Assembly: GCA_024426085.1 (NCBI GenBank) | Contig: CP087974.1 | Span: forward strand, 4,258,001 to 4,322,000 | Length of the DNA stretch: 64,000 bases | Reading direction: 5' to 3' | Origin: Rhizobium sp. RCAM05350 | Lineage (GTDB): Bacteria > Pseudomonadota > Alphaproteobacteria > Rhizobiales > Rhizobiaceae | Part shown: one piece after another, positions 1-8,812 of the stretch | How the letters are laid out: every line of letters starts with the position of its first letter | Position numbering within the stretch: the first letter of the stretch is position 1 | The notes under the pieces: generated by a model | What the model saw: the letters and a program-made list of their open reading frames with translations, nothing else | What the model was told of the DNA's origin: nothing | Database searches by the model: none | Program-made: the position numbers and the translations under genes

Positions 1-777
1 GACCAATCCGACGACGGTACGCGTGAATTGCTATGCGCTCAGCCCGATGTCGATGTCTGGACCTCTACGGTGCGTTATGGCGAGGCCCGGCGCGGAAAAC
101 TCTGGCGCGAAGCGCTGTTCGCCCGCTATGGCAAGAACCGCTGGTATCTCAACATCGACGCGGACGAATACCTTATCTATGACCGGTGTTTCGAAAAGCC
201 GCTGCCTGATCTGATTGCACAACTCGAAAGCCTCGGGCTTCGTCGGTTTGCTGCGCCTATGATCGACATGTATCCAGGCGGCAGTGTCAGCGCCTTTACC
301 TTCGACGGCTCGACGGACGCAATGCCCTGGGATGTTGCCGACTGCATCGATGGCAACGGATATATCCTGGAAAAGACCCGGCGCTTCCTCAGCCTCGCCG
401 GTGGCCCGCGCCGGCGCAAGTTCTCAGCGGAAGCGGAAATGATGAAATATCCGCTGATGTACTGGGACGACGACTGCAGCTTCGGCATCAGCATCCATCA
501 ACCGCTGCCGTTCAATCGCAATTTCTCGGCCATCTCAGGCGTGCTGCTGCATTTCAAGTTCTTTGCCGATTATCATGAAAAGACGCGGGCTGCGGTGGAA
601 GACAAGCAGTATTTCGGCGGTGCCCGCGAATATCAGCGCATCCTCGATACGGTTGAGGCGAGCGGCGATCTTGATTTCGTCTATGATGGAACCTTGAAAT
701 ATGCCTCCCCGGAGCAGCTGGTCGGGCGTGGCTTCATGCGGTCGATCTGGTCTGCCGGGCAGGGTGGGGGGACCTAG
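1..777 (+). CDS. Glycosyltransferase family 2, 5'-truncated by window edge
   Basis: The frame is open from base 1, so the start lies outside the window. The first visible residues, DQSDDGTREL, match the D-x-S-x-DGT nucleotide-sugar signature of GT-A enzymes, and NIDADEYLIY about 50 residues later supplies the acidic metal-binding D-A-D. This resembles the Glyco_tranf_2_4 branch of family 2. 258 codons are visible with no internal shift. The acyltransferase starts 6 bp after the stop, so the two are probably co-transcribed. The donor sugar and acceptor cannot be read from the sequence; the neighbourhood argues for lipopolysaccharide or another surface glycan. Confidence 0.8.
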   Translation, partial: DQSDDGTRELLCAQPDVDVWTSTVRYGEARRGKLWREALFARYGKNRWYLNIDADEYLIYDRCFEKPLPDLIAQLESLGLRRFAAPMIDMYPGGSVSAFTFDGSTDAMPWDVADCIDGNGYILEKTRRFLSLAGGPRRRKFSAEAEMMKYPLMYWDDDCSFGISIHQPLPFNRNFSAISGVLLHFKFFADYHEKTRAAVEDKQYFGGAREYQRILDTVEASGDLDFVYDGTLKYASPEQLVGRGFMRSIWSAGQGGGT

Positions 778-783
778 CAGCGT

Positions 784-1317
784 ATGCGCATAGGATCGCT
801 GACCCATTATTATTGCCTGCTGCGCGGATTCCTGTTGCCGGGCTATTTGCGTGTCGGACGCAGAGCCCAGATCCGCTCAGGCGCGACCATCGATGCCTAT
901 CGCGGGCGCGTCGTCATCGGCGATCGGTTCAAGATTCACAAGGGCGGGTTTATCGACGCGCAGAAGGGAAGCATCGAGATCGGCTCGAACGTGTCGATCA
1001 ATCCCTATAGCATCCTCTATGGCCTCGGCGGCATCAAGATCGGCAACGACGTCCGGATTGCCGCCCATGTGGTGATCGTCTCCTTCGATCACCGTTATGA
1101 CGATGTCTCCAAATCCATTACCATGCAGGGTGTCGTCGCCAAGCCGATCACCATCGAGGATGATGTCTGGATCGGCGCCGGCGCGAAGATATTGGGTGGC
1201 TCCCATATATCTAAGGGGTGCGTCATCGGTGCGAATGCCGTCGTCAAAGGCAAGACGGAGCCCTACGGAATTTATGTCGGCAGCCCGGCGAAGCTTTGGA
1301 AGTATCATGGGCAGTAA
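784..1317 (+). CDS. Left-handed beta-helix acyltransferase (WcaF/LacA-like)
   Basis: This 177-residue protein is built of hexapeptide repeats ([LIV]-G-x4), for example VVIGDRF, IEIGSNV, IKIGNDV, ITIEDDVWIGAGA and CVIGANAVV, the pattern of trimeric beta-helix acetyltransferases. The conserved SFDHRYDD segment contains the likely catalytic His, and the C-terminal YVGSPAKLWK is the usual G-x-PAK ending. Such enzymes transfer acetyl groups from acetyl-CoA to sugars. It follows a glycosyltransferase by 6 bp, so O-acetylation of the same polysaccharide is likely; that is inference. No shift is seen. Confidence 0.85.
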   Translation: MRIGSLTHYYCLLRGFLLPGYLRVGRRAQIRSGATIDAYRGRVVIGDRFKIHKGGFIDAQKGSIEIGSNVSINPYSILYGLGGIKIGNDVRIAAHVVIVSFDHRYDDVSKSITMQGVVAKPITIEDDVWIGAGAKILGGSHISKGCVIGANAVVKGKTEPYGIYVGSPAKLWKYHGQ

Positions 1318-1368
1318 CAATAAAAGGTCTGCTCAAGGCAGACGAAAAGAAAAACGGGAAGCTCAACC

Positions 1369-1839
1369 ATGGTGATACGCGTCGAACTTGATGCTATCGA
1401 TATGAAAATTCTACGCGAACTCCAGAATGACGGACGGATGACCAATGTCGAACTCGCCGAGCGCGTCGGCATTTCGGCGCCGCCGTGCCTGCGGCGTGTG
1501 CGAAAGCTGGAAGAGGCCGGCATTATCCGCGGCTACCGCGCTCTTCTGAACGCGCCGGCACTGGGTTACGATCTGGTCGCTTTTTGCATGGTTGGATTGA
1601 AGCATCAGTCCGATGCCAACCTGAAGGCTTTTGCCAAGCAAACGGCCAAGTGGCCGCTGGTGCATGAGGCCTGGATGGTCTCAGGCGAGTCCGATTTTCT
1701 GTTGCAATGCGTCGCCGAAAACCTTGCAGGCTTTCAGGATTTCGTTATTGAGGAACTTACGGCCACGGAGAATGTGGACACGGTACGCACCATGCTGACC
1801 ATTCGCCAAGTCAAGGATGTCAGCCTTATCGAGATCTAG
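1369..1839 (+). CDS. lrp: Lrp/AsnC family transcriptional regulator
   Basis: 156 residues. The N-terminal winged-helix region LDAIDMKILRELQNDGRM then NVELAERVGISAPPCLRRV is the classic Lrp/AsnC DNA-binding domain, and the C-terminal RAM domain shows VSGESDFLL, the effector-pocket G-x-x-D motif. The ATG is preceded by GGGAAGC about 8 nt upstream. An lrp gene next to lps glycosyltransferases and greA is how I recall the S. meliloti locus. Its targets are unknown; the position suggests a local or amino-acid-responsive role. The gene is intact. Confidence 0.88.
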   Translation: MVIRVELDAIDMKILRELQNDGRMTNVELAERVGISAPPCLRRVRKLEEAGIIRGYRALLNAPALGYDLVAFCMVGLKHQSDANLKAFAKQTAKWPLVHEAWMVSGESDFLLQCVAENLAGFQDFVIEELTATENVDTVRTMLTIRQVKDVSLIEI

Positions 1840-1896
1840 ATCTCCCGGTTGGTCTGTTGCCCGAGATTTCCGCTTACCACGATAGGATCAGGTGTT

Positions 1897-2602
1897 TTGA
1901 AAAGATTGCTGCGTTCGCTGCGCAAAAGCTTCCGGTACATGTTCAAGGTCCGTACCGTGCGGCTGGGCGGGGTGACGATTGATACGACCGCCGGTCATAT
2001 CCCGGAAAACGTCCGCGAGCTGATTTTCCCATGAAATCTACGAGGATACCGAGCGGGATCTGATCGGCAAAATTCTGAAGCCTGGCATGCGCACGCTGGA
2101 AATCGGCACCGGCATCGGCTTCGTCAGTCTGGTTGCCGCTCGGATCTGCGGCGAGAACAACGTTTTCTGCTATGAGGCTAATCTGGAGCTGGAGCAGACG
2201 ATCAGACGGAATTTCGCGCTCAACGGCATGACCCCCAATCTGACCATGCGGGCGGTCACCGTCGATGGCGCGCCGATCACATTTTTCAAAAGCGACAACA
2301 TCATCTCGTCCAGCCTCTATGACCGCAAGCGCGACGACAAGCAGATCGTGGTGGAAAGCGAGGCGCTTTCGGATGTTCTGGCAAAGCATGATCCGTCCGC
2401 GCTGATCATGGACGTAGAGGGGGCCGAGGTTCAGTTGCTCGGCGACGTCGATCTGAAGAATATCACTGATATCATCGTCGAATTGCATCCGCACATCGTT
2501 GGCGAAGCTGCCATTTCCACGCTTGTTTCGAGCTTGAAGGCGCGCGGTTACCTCATGCGCAGCAGCAACCGGAAAACCTCACATTTTGCCCGCGCGGCCT
2601 GA
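1897..2602 (+). CDS. FkbM family methyltransferase (frameshifted)
   Basis: SAM-dependent methyltransferase: MRTLEIGTGIGF is motif I, CYEANLELEQ motif II, and IMDVEGAEVQLL the FkbM D-V-E-G-A-E signature. The N-terminal part (LLRSLRKSFRYMFKV) lies in another frame; removing one C from the CCC near 2030 joins them as ELIFHEIYEDTERD. The likely start is TTG at 1897 after AGGATCAGG; an ATG further upstream (1849) is less convincing. The end is uncertain: as read it stops at 2602, but another frame gives FCPRGLKGAF and a TGA at 2614-2616 overlapping the next ATG. It probably methylates a surface sugar. Confidence 0.7.
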
Positions 2603-2615
2603 AGGGCGCCTTTTG

Positions 2616-3437
2616 ATGCCAGCGAAACTCCCGCTCTCCGCCTTCATCATCTGCTTGAATGAAGAAGCCTATCTCGGCAATTGCATCGAGAGCCTGGAAA
2701 GCTGCGCGGAGATCGTCATTGTCGATCCGGTTCGACCGACGGCACGGCGGCGCTGGTGCAGTCCTATATCGACAAGGGCTGGCCGGTCCGTTTCCTGTTC
2801 GAGCCCTGGCGCGGTTATGCCGGCCAGAAGCAGTTCGCGCCTCGATCGGTGCCGGGAGTCCTGGTGCCTGAACATCGATCCCGATGAGCGGCTGGATGAA
2901 CCGCTTCAATCCTTGCTTCCTTCGCTTCTTGAAGCTCCTGCAGATATCGTTGGCTGGCGCATCGCCCGCAGGCCCTATCTGATCGGTTACGGCTATACGC
3001 CCGACAAGGTGCGCGAACGCAAGAACCTGCGGCTGATCCGCAAGGGCAGGGGCGCCTATGATCTCTCCCAGAAGGTCCACGAGGGCATCGTGCCGGATGG
3101 CAAGGTGGGGGCGGCTGCGACCGGCAGCCTTTTGCATTACCGGCCACTTGTGCTGGACGAGCAGATCCTCAAGGAAAACAAGTACTCGACCCTGAAGGCC
3201 GACCAGCAGTTTGCCGTGGGAAAACCGCCGCGCCCCTACAAGATGCTTGTCAGCCCGCCGCTTTACTTCCTGCGGCTCTATTTTCGCAACGGCCTGTGGC
3301 GCTGTGGCTTTCCCGGCTTCATTGAGGCGGCGACCGGCGGCGTCTACGCCTTCCCTGACCGCCGCCAAGATCTACCAGCGGCATGCGCTGCGGCGGAAAC
3401 CGAATTTCGACGACATGGAGCGCGCTGCGGCAAGTGA
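2616..3437 (+). CDS. lpsC: Glycosyltransferase family 2, LpsC-like (frameshifted)
   Basis: It starts MPAKLPLSAFIICLNEEAYL, the typical beginning of small GT2 enzymes of the WaaE/KdtX type. EIVIVD then SGSTDGTAALVQSYID is recovered by restoring one T near 2728, and a second shift near 2840 returns the frame at DRCRESWCLNIDPDERLD with the D-x-D. An extra C near 3352 separates GGVYAF from LTAAKIYQRHALRRKP. After that shift the frame runs without a stop into the next gene, so the true 3' end (TGA 3435 or nearby) is uncertain. The lpsC symbol rests on recalled S. meliloti gene order and is tentative. Confidence 0.7.
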   Translation: MPAKLPLSAFIICLNEEAYLGNCIESLESCAEIVIVDPVRPTARRRWCSPISTRAGRSVSCSSPGAVMPARSSSRLDRCRESWCLNIDPDERLDEPLQSLLPSLLEAPADIVGWRIARRPYLIGYGYTPDKVRERKNLRLIRKGRGAYDLSQKVHEGIVPDGKVGAAATGSLLHYRPLVLDEQILKENKYSTLKADQQFAVGKPPRPYKMLVSPPLYFLRLYFRNGLWRCGFPGFIEAATGGVYAFPDRRQDLPAACAAAETEFRRHGARCGK

Positions 3438-3444
3438 GGACGTC

Positions 3445-4476
3445 ATGAAGGTTATGCACTATCACTTCGGCAAGGATGGCGGCGCCGAGCGCTTCTTTGT
3501 CAACCTCGTCAATGCCCTTCACGATCGTGGCGTCGAACAGCGCATGCTGATCCGCCCGGACTGCAGCTGGCGCTGGGATCTGGAGGCATGTGGGACTGTC
3601 TACGAGGGCGTTTTCCGGCGCGTGTCGCTCTCGCGTTTTCTTCTGCAGGCCAGGATGAGGAGCGTGCTGCGCGAGTTTCAGCCTGATGTCATCATGGCGT
3701 GGCAGTTGCGGGCGAGCCGTTTCATGCCGCGGTGGGAAGACGCGTTTCGCCTGTCGCGCCTTGGCGATTATCCGGAACATCTCGACTACTACAAGAATGT
3801 CCAGACCCTCGTTTGCATCACGCCGGATATGGCCGACAAGGTGCGGAAGATGGGCTGGACCTGCGACATCGAGGTGATTGCCAACTTCACCCGGGCAAAG
3901 CCCGTTGATGCCGTTCAGCGCAGCGAATTGCAAACACCCGACGATGCTTTCGTGATTGCCGGAATGGGCCGTTTCGTCCCGCGCAAGGGCTTCTATTATC
4001 TGATCCGGGCGATTGCCAATGCGCCCAATGCCTATCTCTGGCTGCTTGGCGACGGGCCGGAACGTGAGAACCTAGTCAAGCTGGTTTCTGATCTCGGTAT
4101 TTCCGACCGTGTGCGGTTCCCGGGATGGAAAACCAACGCCTATGGCTATCTGGCCGCTGCCGACGCCTTTGCCGTCACCTCGCTGCATGAGCCGCTCGGC
4201 AATGTCTGCTTTGAGGGCTGGGGTGCCGGCAAGCCGACCATCGCAGCACGGGCCGAAGGTCCGTCATGGGTGATGACGGATGAGGTCGATGCGCTGATGG
4301 TCGATTGCGCCGACGCTGCGGGCCTGACAACTGCGATAGAAAGATTGCGGGCAGATCCTGCTCTTCGCCAGCGTCTTAGCGATGGCGGACAAGCGACATT
4401 GCGCAACCGCTTTTCCGAGGGTGCGATAAGCGCTGCCTACATCGATCTCTTTCAACGTGGATCGGCCTCCCGATGA
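3445..4476 (+). CDS. lpsD: Glycosyltransferase family 4, LpsD-like
   Basis: About 343 residues from MKVMHYHFGKDGGAERFF, where the GGAERF donor-side loop is typical of GT-B family 4 enzymes. GMGRFVPRKGF is the start of the C-terminal Rossmann domain, and EPLGNVCFEGWGAGKP carries the E-x7-E nucleotide-sugar motif. The ATG at 3445 is chosen because the next gene begins with a near-identical N-terminus. The stop overlaps the next ATG (ATGA), indicating translational coupling. It is a paralogue of the following gene and presumably adds a core or O-chain sugar. The symbol is by recalled synteny only. Confidence 0.78.
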   Translation: MKVMHYHFGKDGGAERFFVNLVNALHDRGVEQRMLIRPDCSWRWDLEACGTVYEGVFRRVSLSRFLLQARMRSVLREFQPDVIMAWQLRASRFMPRWEDAFRLSRLGDYPEHLDYYKNVQTLVCITPDMADKVRKMGWTCDIEVIANFTRAKPVDAVQRSELQTPDDAFVIAGMGRFVPRKGFYYLIRAIANAPNAYLWLLGDGPERENLVKLVSDLGISDRVRFPGWKTNAYGYLAAADAFAVTSLHEPLGNVCFEGWGAGKPTIAARAEGPSWVMTDEVDALMVDCADAAGLTTAIERLRADPALRQRLSDGGQATLRNRFSEGAISAAYIDLFQRGSASR

Positions 4477-5496
4477 AGGTTTCTGCACTTCCATTTTGGC
4501 AAGGACGGTGGGGCGGAGCGTTTCTTCGTCCATCTCGTCAATGCGCTTTCACGTCGCGGTATCGAACAAACGGCTGTCATTCGCCCCAATCGCGTCTGGC
4601 GGCGGGATATCAATGGTGCAGTCACCATCAAGGAGAGCAATTTCCGCAACCTGTCGCTTGATCGGTTTCTTTTGCCACGAAAAGTCCTGCGGATGGCAAA
4701 AAGCAGCAAGCCGGATGCTCTGATGGCGTGGGCGCCGCGGGCGAGCGAACTAATGCCGGACTACAAGGGCTGCATCAAGGTTTCGCGGCTCGGCGACTAT
4801 CCGACCCGGCTGCACTATTTCAAGAATACTGACGTGATCGTCTGCAACACGCCGGGCATTGCCGAGCGCGTGCGCAGTCTCGGCTGGACGCGCGGCGTTG
4901 AGGTGATCTCCAATTTCACCAATACCGAGCGGGTCATGCCGATCGACCGCAAAAGCGTCAACACGCCGGATGATGCGCCTGTCGTCATGTCGATGGGACG
5001 TTTCGTTCTGCGCAAGGGGTTTGCGCTGCTGACCGAGGCTGTGGCCCGGTTGCCCGGCGTTTATCTCTGGATCGCCGGTGACGGCGAGGAGATGGAGAAT
5101 GTCCGCAAGCTGGCTGCCGATCTCGGCGTCATCGACCGGGTGCGCTTCCTCGGCTGGCAGAAGGATACCAGGCCCTATCTGGCCGCCGCCGACATCTTCG
5201 TCATGCCGTCGAGCCACGAACCGCTCGGCAATGTGATTTTGGAAGCCTGGGCACAGGGCAAGCCGGTCGTTTCCAGCCGTTCGGAAGGTCCGACCTGGTT
5301 CATGCGCGACGGCGAGAATGGACTGCTCGCCGATATCGGCGATACTGATGGTTTCAGCCGGGCAATAGAGCGGCTGGTCAATGATCGAGAGCTTGCCGCT
5401 CGCGTTATTCTGGGTGGACAGCAGACCCTGATGGGGCAGTTCTCCGAGGAAGCCGTCGCCAACGCCTATATCGAACTGTTCAAGCGAAAACCTTAA
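4473..5496 (+). CDS. lpsE: Glycosyltransferase family 4, LpsE-like (frameshifted near start)
   Basis: Starts in the ATGA overlap with its paralogue. The first codons read ATG AAG GTT T; removing one T near 4481 restores MKVLHFHFGKDGGAERFF and the frame continues unbroken to 5496. Family 4 hallmarks are SMGRFVLRKGF, AGDGEEMENV and EPLGNVILEAWAQGKP (E-x7-E). It closely resembles the upstream enzyme across its length, so the pair looks like a tandem duplication with diverged acceptors. Its stop shares the tetranucleotide TTAA with the stop of the opposing lpsB. The symbol is by recalled synteny. Confidence 0.78.
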
Positions 5497-6556
5497 GTCG
5501 CAGACGACAGAAGCTTTTCATAGATCTCACCGATTTTTGTTGCTTCGCCCTGGATGCTGAAGCTTTCAATCGCGCGGGTGAGGCCACGCTCGCCTGCGCG
5601 CTTCGTCCGTTCCTGATCGTCCATGAACGATGCCGCGGCGTCTGCCATAGCAGTCAATTCTTTGGCCGGGATCAGGATGCCCGTTTCGCCATCACCCATA
5701 GCGAGCAGTTCGGAGAACGCCCCGACATCGGTCGCGACGACGGGCACCTGCGTTGCCATCGCTTCCAAGGGTGTCAAACCGAAACCTTCCCAGCGCTGCG
5801 GCGCAATGAACAGGTCGAGCGCCCGGTACCAGTCGGGAATGTTGTTGTGTTCGCCGACGAACAGGATGCGCTCCGCAAGGCCGGCGGCTTTGACCTTTTC
5901 CTTCAGTTCCGTCTCGAAGGCCTGGTGCGCGCCGGTTGCGCGGCCGGCAATGATGGCGATCCAGTCCGGCCGCTGGGGCAGAAGGCTGATCATGCTGTCG
6001 ACGAAGAGATCGGTGCCCTTCTGATGGCGCACGCGGCCGAAGCAGCCGGCAATTTTCTTGTCTGCGGGAAGGCCGAGCGCTGTCTTAGCCGCCGCTTTAT
6101 CCTTGGCCGGAAAAAGCGCTGCGTATCGATGCCGTGCATGATCGTCGTGCTCTGCACGTCCAGATAGGCAGCGGTGCGATTGCTGGTGGCGATCACCGCA
6201 TCCATCTGCCGGACGAGGAATTTGGTCCAGCCGGAGTGCTTGCGCTGCGAGGCAGAGGTGAAGACGATTTTCAGCTTCATCCGCAGGATATCACGCAGGA
6301 AAATCGCTGGTAGCATCTCGATATTGCGGCGCGCATGCCAGACGCGCAGCGCCCGGTTCTTCGGGCGGCACCAGAGGCTGAGGAGGGAGGCGTAGCCGAT
6401 ATGCGGCAAACTGTCTGGCAGGCCGGGACCGAGCGTCGCGACCTTCTGGCCCAACGCCCGCTGCACCGGGATGAGCTGGATGATGGTGGAGGTAACGCCG
6501 GAAAGGCGCTGCTTGAAGTTCGGCGCAATGATCTCGACGTCGCTGATATCTTCCAC
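5493..6556 (-). CDS. lpsB: LPS core mannosyltransferase LpsB/LpcC (frameshifted)
   Basis: Family 4 glycosyltransferase of about 350 residues. The N-terminal half, from VEDISDVEIIAPNF (GTG start), has RLSGVTSTIIQLIP, VWHARRNIEML and FTSASQRKHSGWTKFL, sequence I recognise from rhizobial LpsB/LpcC, the mannosyltransferase of the LPS inner core. The C-terminal half carries RHQKGTDLFVDSM, WEGFGLTPLEAMATQ and the E-x7-E motif. A single-base shift near 6110, after MHGIDTQRFF, separates them. It lies next to greA, as in S. meliloti. It is transcribed toward, and overlaps the stop of, the lpsE-like gene. Confidence 0.85.
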
Positions 6557-6586
6557 GCTTGCCAGCCCTCGTTCTTCATCTAACAG

Positions 6587-6622
6587 AAAAAGCCCGGAGG
6601 CAGCTTGCGCGCCGTCCGGGCT
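6587..6622 (-). terminator. Rho-independent terminator of greA
   Basis: On the minus strand AGCCCGGA (6622-6615) pairs with TCCGGGCT (6598-6591), with an inner GGC/GCC pairing in the loop, and TTTT follows. It sits 25 bp past the greA stop and upstream of the lpsB start, so lpsB probably has its own promoter or depends on readthrough. Confidence 0.75.
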
Positions 6623-6646
6623 CTTGGATACACATTCCGCCGGGGA

Positions 6647-7123
6647 TCAGCCCCAGTTGATCGCGAGGATTTCGTAGGCCTTCGAGCCGCCGGGCGCGAC
6701 GACTTCGATCGAATCGCCGACTTCCTTGCCGATCAGCGCGCGAGCAATCGGCGAGGAGATCGAGATACGACCCTGCTTCACGTCGGCTTCCTGGTCGCCG
6801 ACGATCTGGTAGGTCTTGTTCTCTTCGGTGTCCTCGTCGATCAGCTTGACGGTGGCGCCGAACTTGATCTTCGAGCCGGACATCTTCGACAGGTCGATGA
6901 CTTCGGCGCGTGCGACGTAGTCCTCGACCTCGCCGATACGGCCTTCATTGTGGCTCTGGGCTTCCTTGGCCGCATGATATTCGGCATTTTCCGAAAGGTC
7001 GCCATGGGCGCGTGCTTCAGAAATCGCTTCGATGATCCGCGGGCGCTCTTCCTGCTGACGCCAACGCAGTTCTTCCTGCAACTTGGCGAACCTGCTTTGA
7101 GTCATCGGTACTTTTTCGACCAT
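6647..7123 (-). CDS. greA: Transcription elongation factor GreA
   Basis: 158 residues from [12 protein letters not shown], the usual alphaproteobacterial GreA start; AAGGAC lies about 7 nt upstream of this ATG, so it is preferred over an ATG five codons earlier. The N-terminal coiled coil ([20 protein letters not shown], then [18 protein letters not shown]) contains the tip residues that stimulate RNA polymerase transcript cleavage. The C-terminal FKBP-like domain ends [13 protein letters not shown] and GGSKAYEIL. The gene is intact and rescues backtracked RNA polymerase. Confidence 0.96.
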   Translation of the reverse strand: MVEKVPMTQSRFAKLQEELRWRQQEERPRIIEAISEARAHGDLSENAEYHAAKEAQSHNEGRIGEVEDYVARAEVIDLSKMSGSKIKFGATVKLIDEDTEENKTYQIVGDQEADVKQGRISISSPIARALIGKEVGDSIEVVAPGGSKAYEILAINWG

Positions 7124-7339
7124 TTCACTGTCCTTCATAGTCCATGCTTGCCCGCTTCAGCAGGGCTTAGCACAAAAGAAAACGGTCACTGGAGCGTTAA
7201 CTCCGGAACCGTCGGAAACATTTGAACAACTCTTATAGCAGAAAGCGGAGTGCAAAAGCCAGATTAATCGGCGGCAGGCGCAAGCAGGAGGACCTCCATC
7301 CAACACCGGAAACCGAGTGAGGGGAACAATTCACGGTGG

Positions 7340-7467
7340 TGCTTGTTCGTTCGCTGATACGCCCGGCGCAGCCGGAAGAGATTGCCCCGGCTTACGTCTT
7401 CCTCGCATCGCCGCAATGCTCCAGCTACATCACCGGCGAAGTGCTGCCGATCATCGGCGGTTACTAA
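7340..7467 (+). pseudogene. C-terminal remnant of a short-chain dehydrogenase
   Basis: The frame ending at TAA 7465-7467 encodes RPAQPEEIAPAYVFLAS followed by YITGEVLPIIGGY, the standard C-terminus of classical SDR enzymes (R-P-x-Q-P-x-E-I-A and the T-G-x-V-x-x-x-x-G-G end). No start, Rossmann motif or YxxxK region is found upstream, only about 45 residues. Just upstream, FADTP in another frame suggests further decay. The stop overlaps the end of the opposing TetR gene. It is a decayed or deleted gene, not a sequencing artefact alone, since most of the gene is absent. Confidence 0.75.
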
Positions 7468-8078
7468 ACGGCGTTGCGGCCAACCATCGACAGGATGGTC
7501 TGATAAAGCTCTTCTTCGGCTTGGCCGGCCGTGATGTCGCCGGTCGCGGCGGCATAGGAGAGGGCTTCGGCAGCGCCGAGCATCGCCCAGAGACCGGCCG
7601 CGGCGATGGTGCCCGTGCCGGCGAAGGGGGCAAGGGCTGTGCGGCATTTGCCGATGAAGGCCGTCTCGTATTCGCGCTTGATCTTTTCCAGTTCCGGCGA
7701 GCCGGCAAGCGCCGCGCTGACGCCGGGGATCTCGCGGCCCTGCAATAGCACGCATTCGACATAGGAAGACGCAATCACCCTTGCCCGGCCGGTAAGGGTG
7801 GGCTCGCTGTCCTGAAGGGCCTTGTCCATCAGCACTGTCTGGCGCGTGTCGAATTCCCGGTAGAGCACGGCCAGCAGTCCCGGCCGCGTGTTGAAATGGT
7901 CGTAGACGACCGGTTTCGTCACGCCTGCCTGCTCGGCCAGATATCCAAGCGTCAGCGCCTCCGTCCCCTCATTGCGGATCACCCGCCATGCGACATCCAG
8001 CAACTGGCGGAGCCGGTCATCGCGTGACAGGCGGCGGCGTGTCGGTGAGGCCTGATTTGTATTTTCCATGCTTGACAT
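7464..8078 (-). CDS. TetR family transcriptional repressor
   Basis: About 204 residues from MSSMENTNQ. The N-terminal HTH, LTLGYLAEQAGVTKPVVYDHF, is canonical TetR; the C-terminal ligand domain is divergent. It diverges from the flavin-type oxidoreductase across a 35-bp palindrome beginning 3 bp before this ATG, so autoregulation and control of the neighbour are likely. No good Shine-Dalgarno is seen; ATG at 8069 is an alternative start. Longer frames beginning upstream would run through the operator and are unlikely. The gene is intact. Confidence 0.85.
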   Translation of the reverse strand: MSSMENTNQASPTRRRLSRDDRLRQLLDVAWRVIRNEGTEALTLGYLAEQAGVTKPVVYDHFNTRPGLLAVLYREFDTRQTVLMDKALQDSEPTLTGRARVIASSYVECVLLQGREIPGVSAALAGSPELEKIKREYETAFIGKCRTALAPFAGTGTIAAAGLWAMLGAAEALSYAAATGDITAGQAEEELYQTILSMVGRNAV

Positions 8079-8080
8079 CA

Positions 8081-8115
8081 CTATATACCAAAAGTAACTT
8101 ACTAAAAGTATATAG
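8081..8115. promoter_or_regulatory. Palindromic operator between TetR and oxidoreductase genes
   Basis: CTATATAC (8081-8088) is the exact inverse of GTATATAG (8108-8115), and AGTAA-C-TTACT (8093-8103) sits exactly on the same dyad, centred on 8098. AAAAGTA also occurs as a direct repeat at 8090 and 8104. Nested palindromes of this size in the gap between a TetR gene and a divergent target are typical TetR operators. Confidence 0.7.
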
Positions 8116-8157
8116 CGTTTGGCTTTCGCCCGCAACAACCAGACAGGAGTTTTCGAC

Positions 8158-8774
8158 ATGCATGCGCTCATCGTTGTCGCCCATCCCGATCAAGGTTCGC
8201 TCACCCACAGCGTCGCCCGGCATCTGGCGGAGGGGATAGCCCAACCGGGTGACGGCCATTCTTTCGAAATCGCCGATCTTTCGGCCGAAGGTTTCTGAAC
8301 CGCAGTTTACGTTGACCGACCTCGCGGTTCATCGCAGGGATGTGTCGATCCCGGCGGATATCGCCGCCGAGCAGGCGCGGATCGATCGTGCCGATGCGCT
8401 CGTGCTGGTCTTTCCCGTCCATTGGTGGTCGATGCCGGCTTTGCTGAAGGGATGGGTCGACCGGGTCTTTTCCAATGGCTGGGCTTATGACGAAGGTCCG
8501 GATATCAAGTCGGTGAAGAAACTGCGTCACCTCAACGTCCATCTTGTCGGTCTCGGCGGTGCCAGTGCGTCGACCTATGAGCGGCGGGGGTATCGTGATC
8601 TGATGAAGACGCAGATCGAGCACGGGATCTTTGATTATTGCGGCGCGCGTGGTGACATCCGAACTCATGCTCGGATCGGAAGCCGCCGAAGCGGCCCTGC
8701 ATCTGGAGGCCGCACGCAGCATCGGTCGGGACCTCTTCAATGTCCGGCAAGGCCAGGTGACCCAAGCCGCCTGA
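8158..8774 (+). CDS. NAD(P)H:quinone oxidoreductase, flavodoxin-like fold (frameshifted)
   Basis: It begins MHALIVVAHPDQGSLTHSVA, the phosphate-binding first strand of flavodoxin-like NAD(P)H dehydrogenases (MdaB/NQO1 type), with an AGGAGT-type site upstream. The core, ADALVLVFPVHWWSMPALLK then GWVDRVFSNGWAY, is the conserved flavin and quinone pocket. An extra T near 8296 creates a false TGA; removing it gives GFEPQFTLTDL. A second shift near 8645 restores VVTSELMLGSEAAEAALHLE to the final stop. It is likely a two-electron quinone reductase (FMN or FAD) repressed by the divergent TetR protein. Confidence 0.8.
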
Positions 8775-8812
8775 TGACGTAAAAATCGGCTGCGGCGGAA
8801 AAATAGGGCTTT

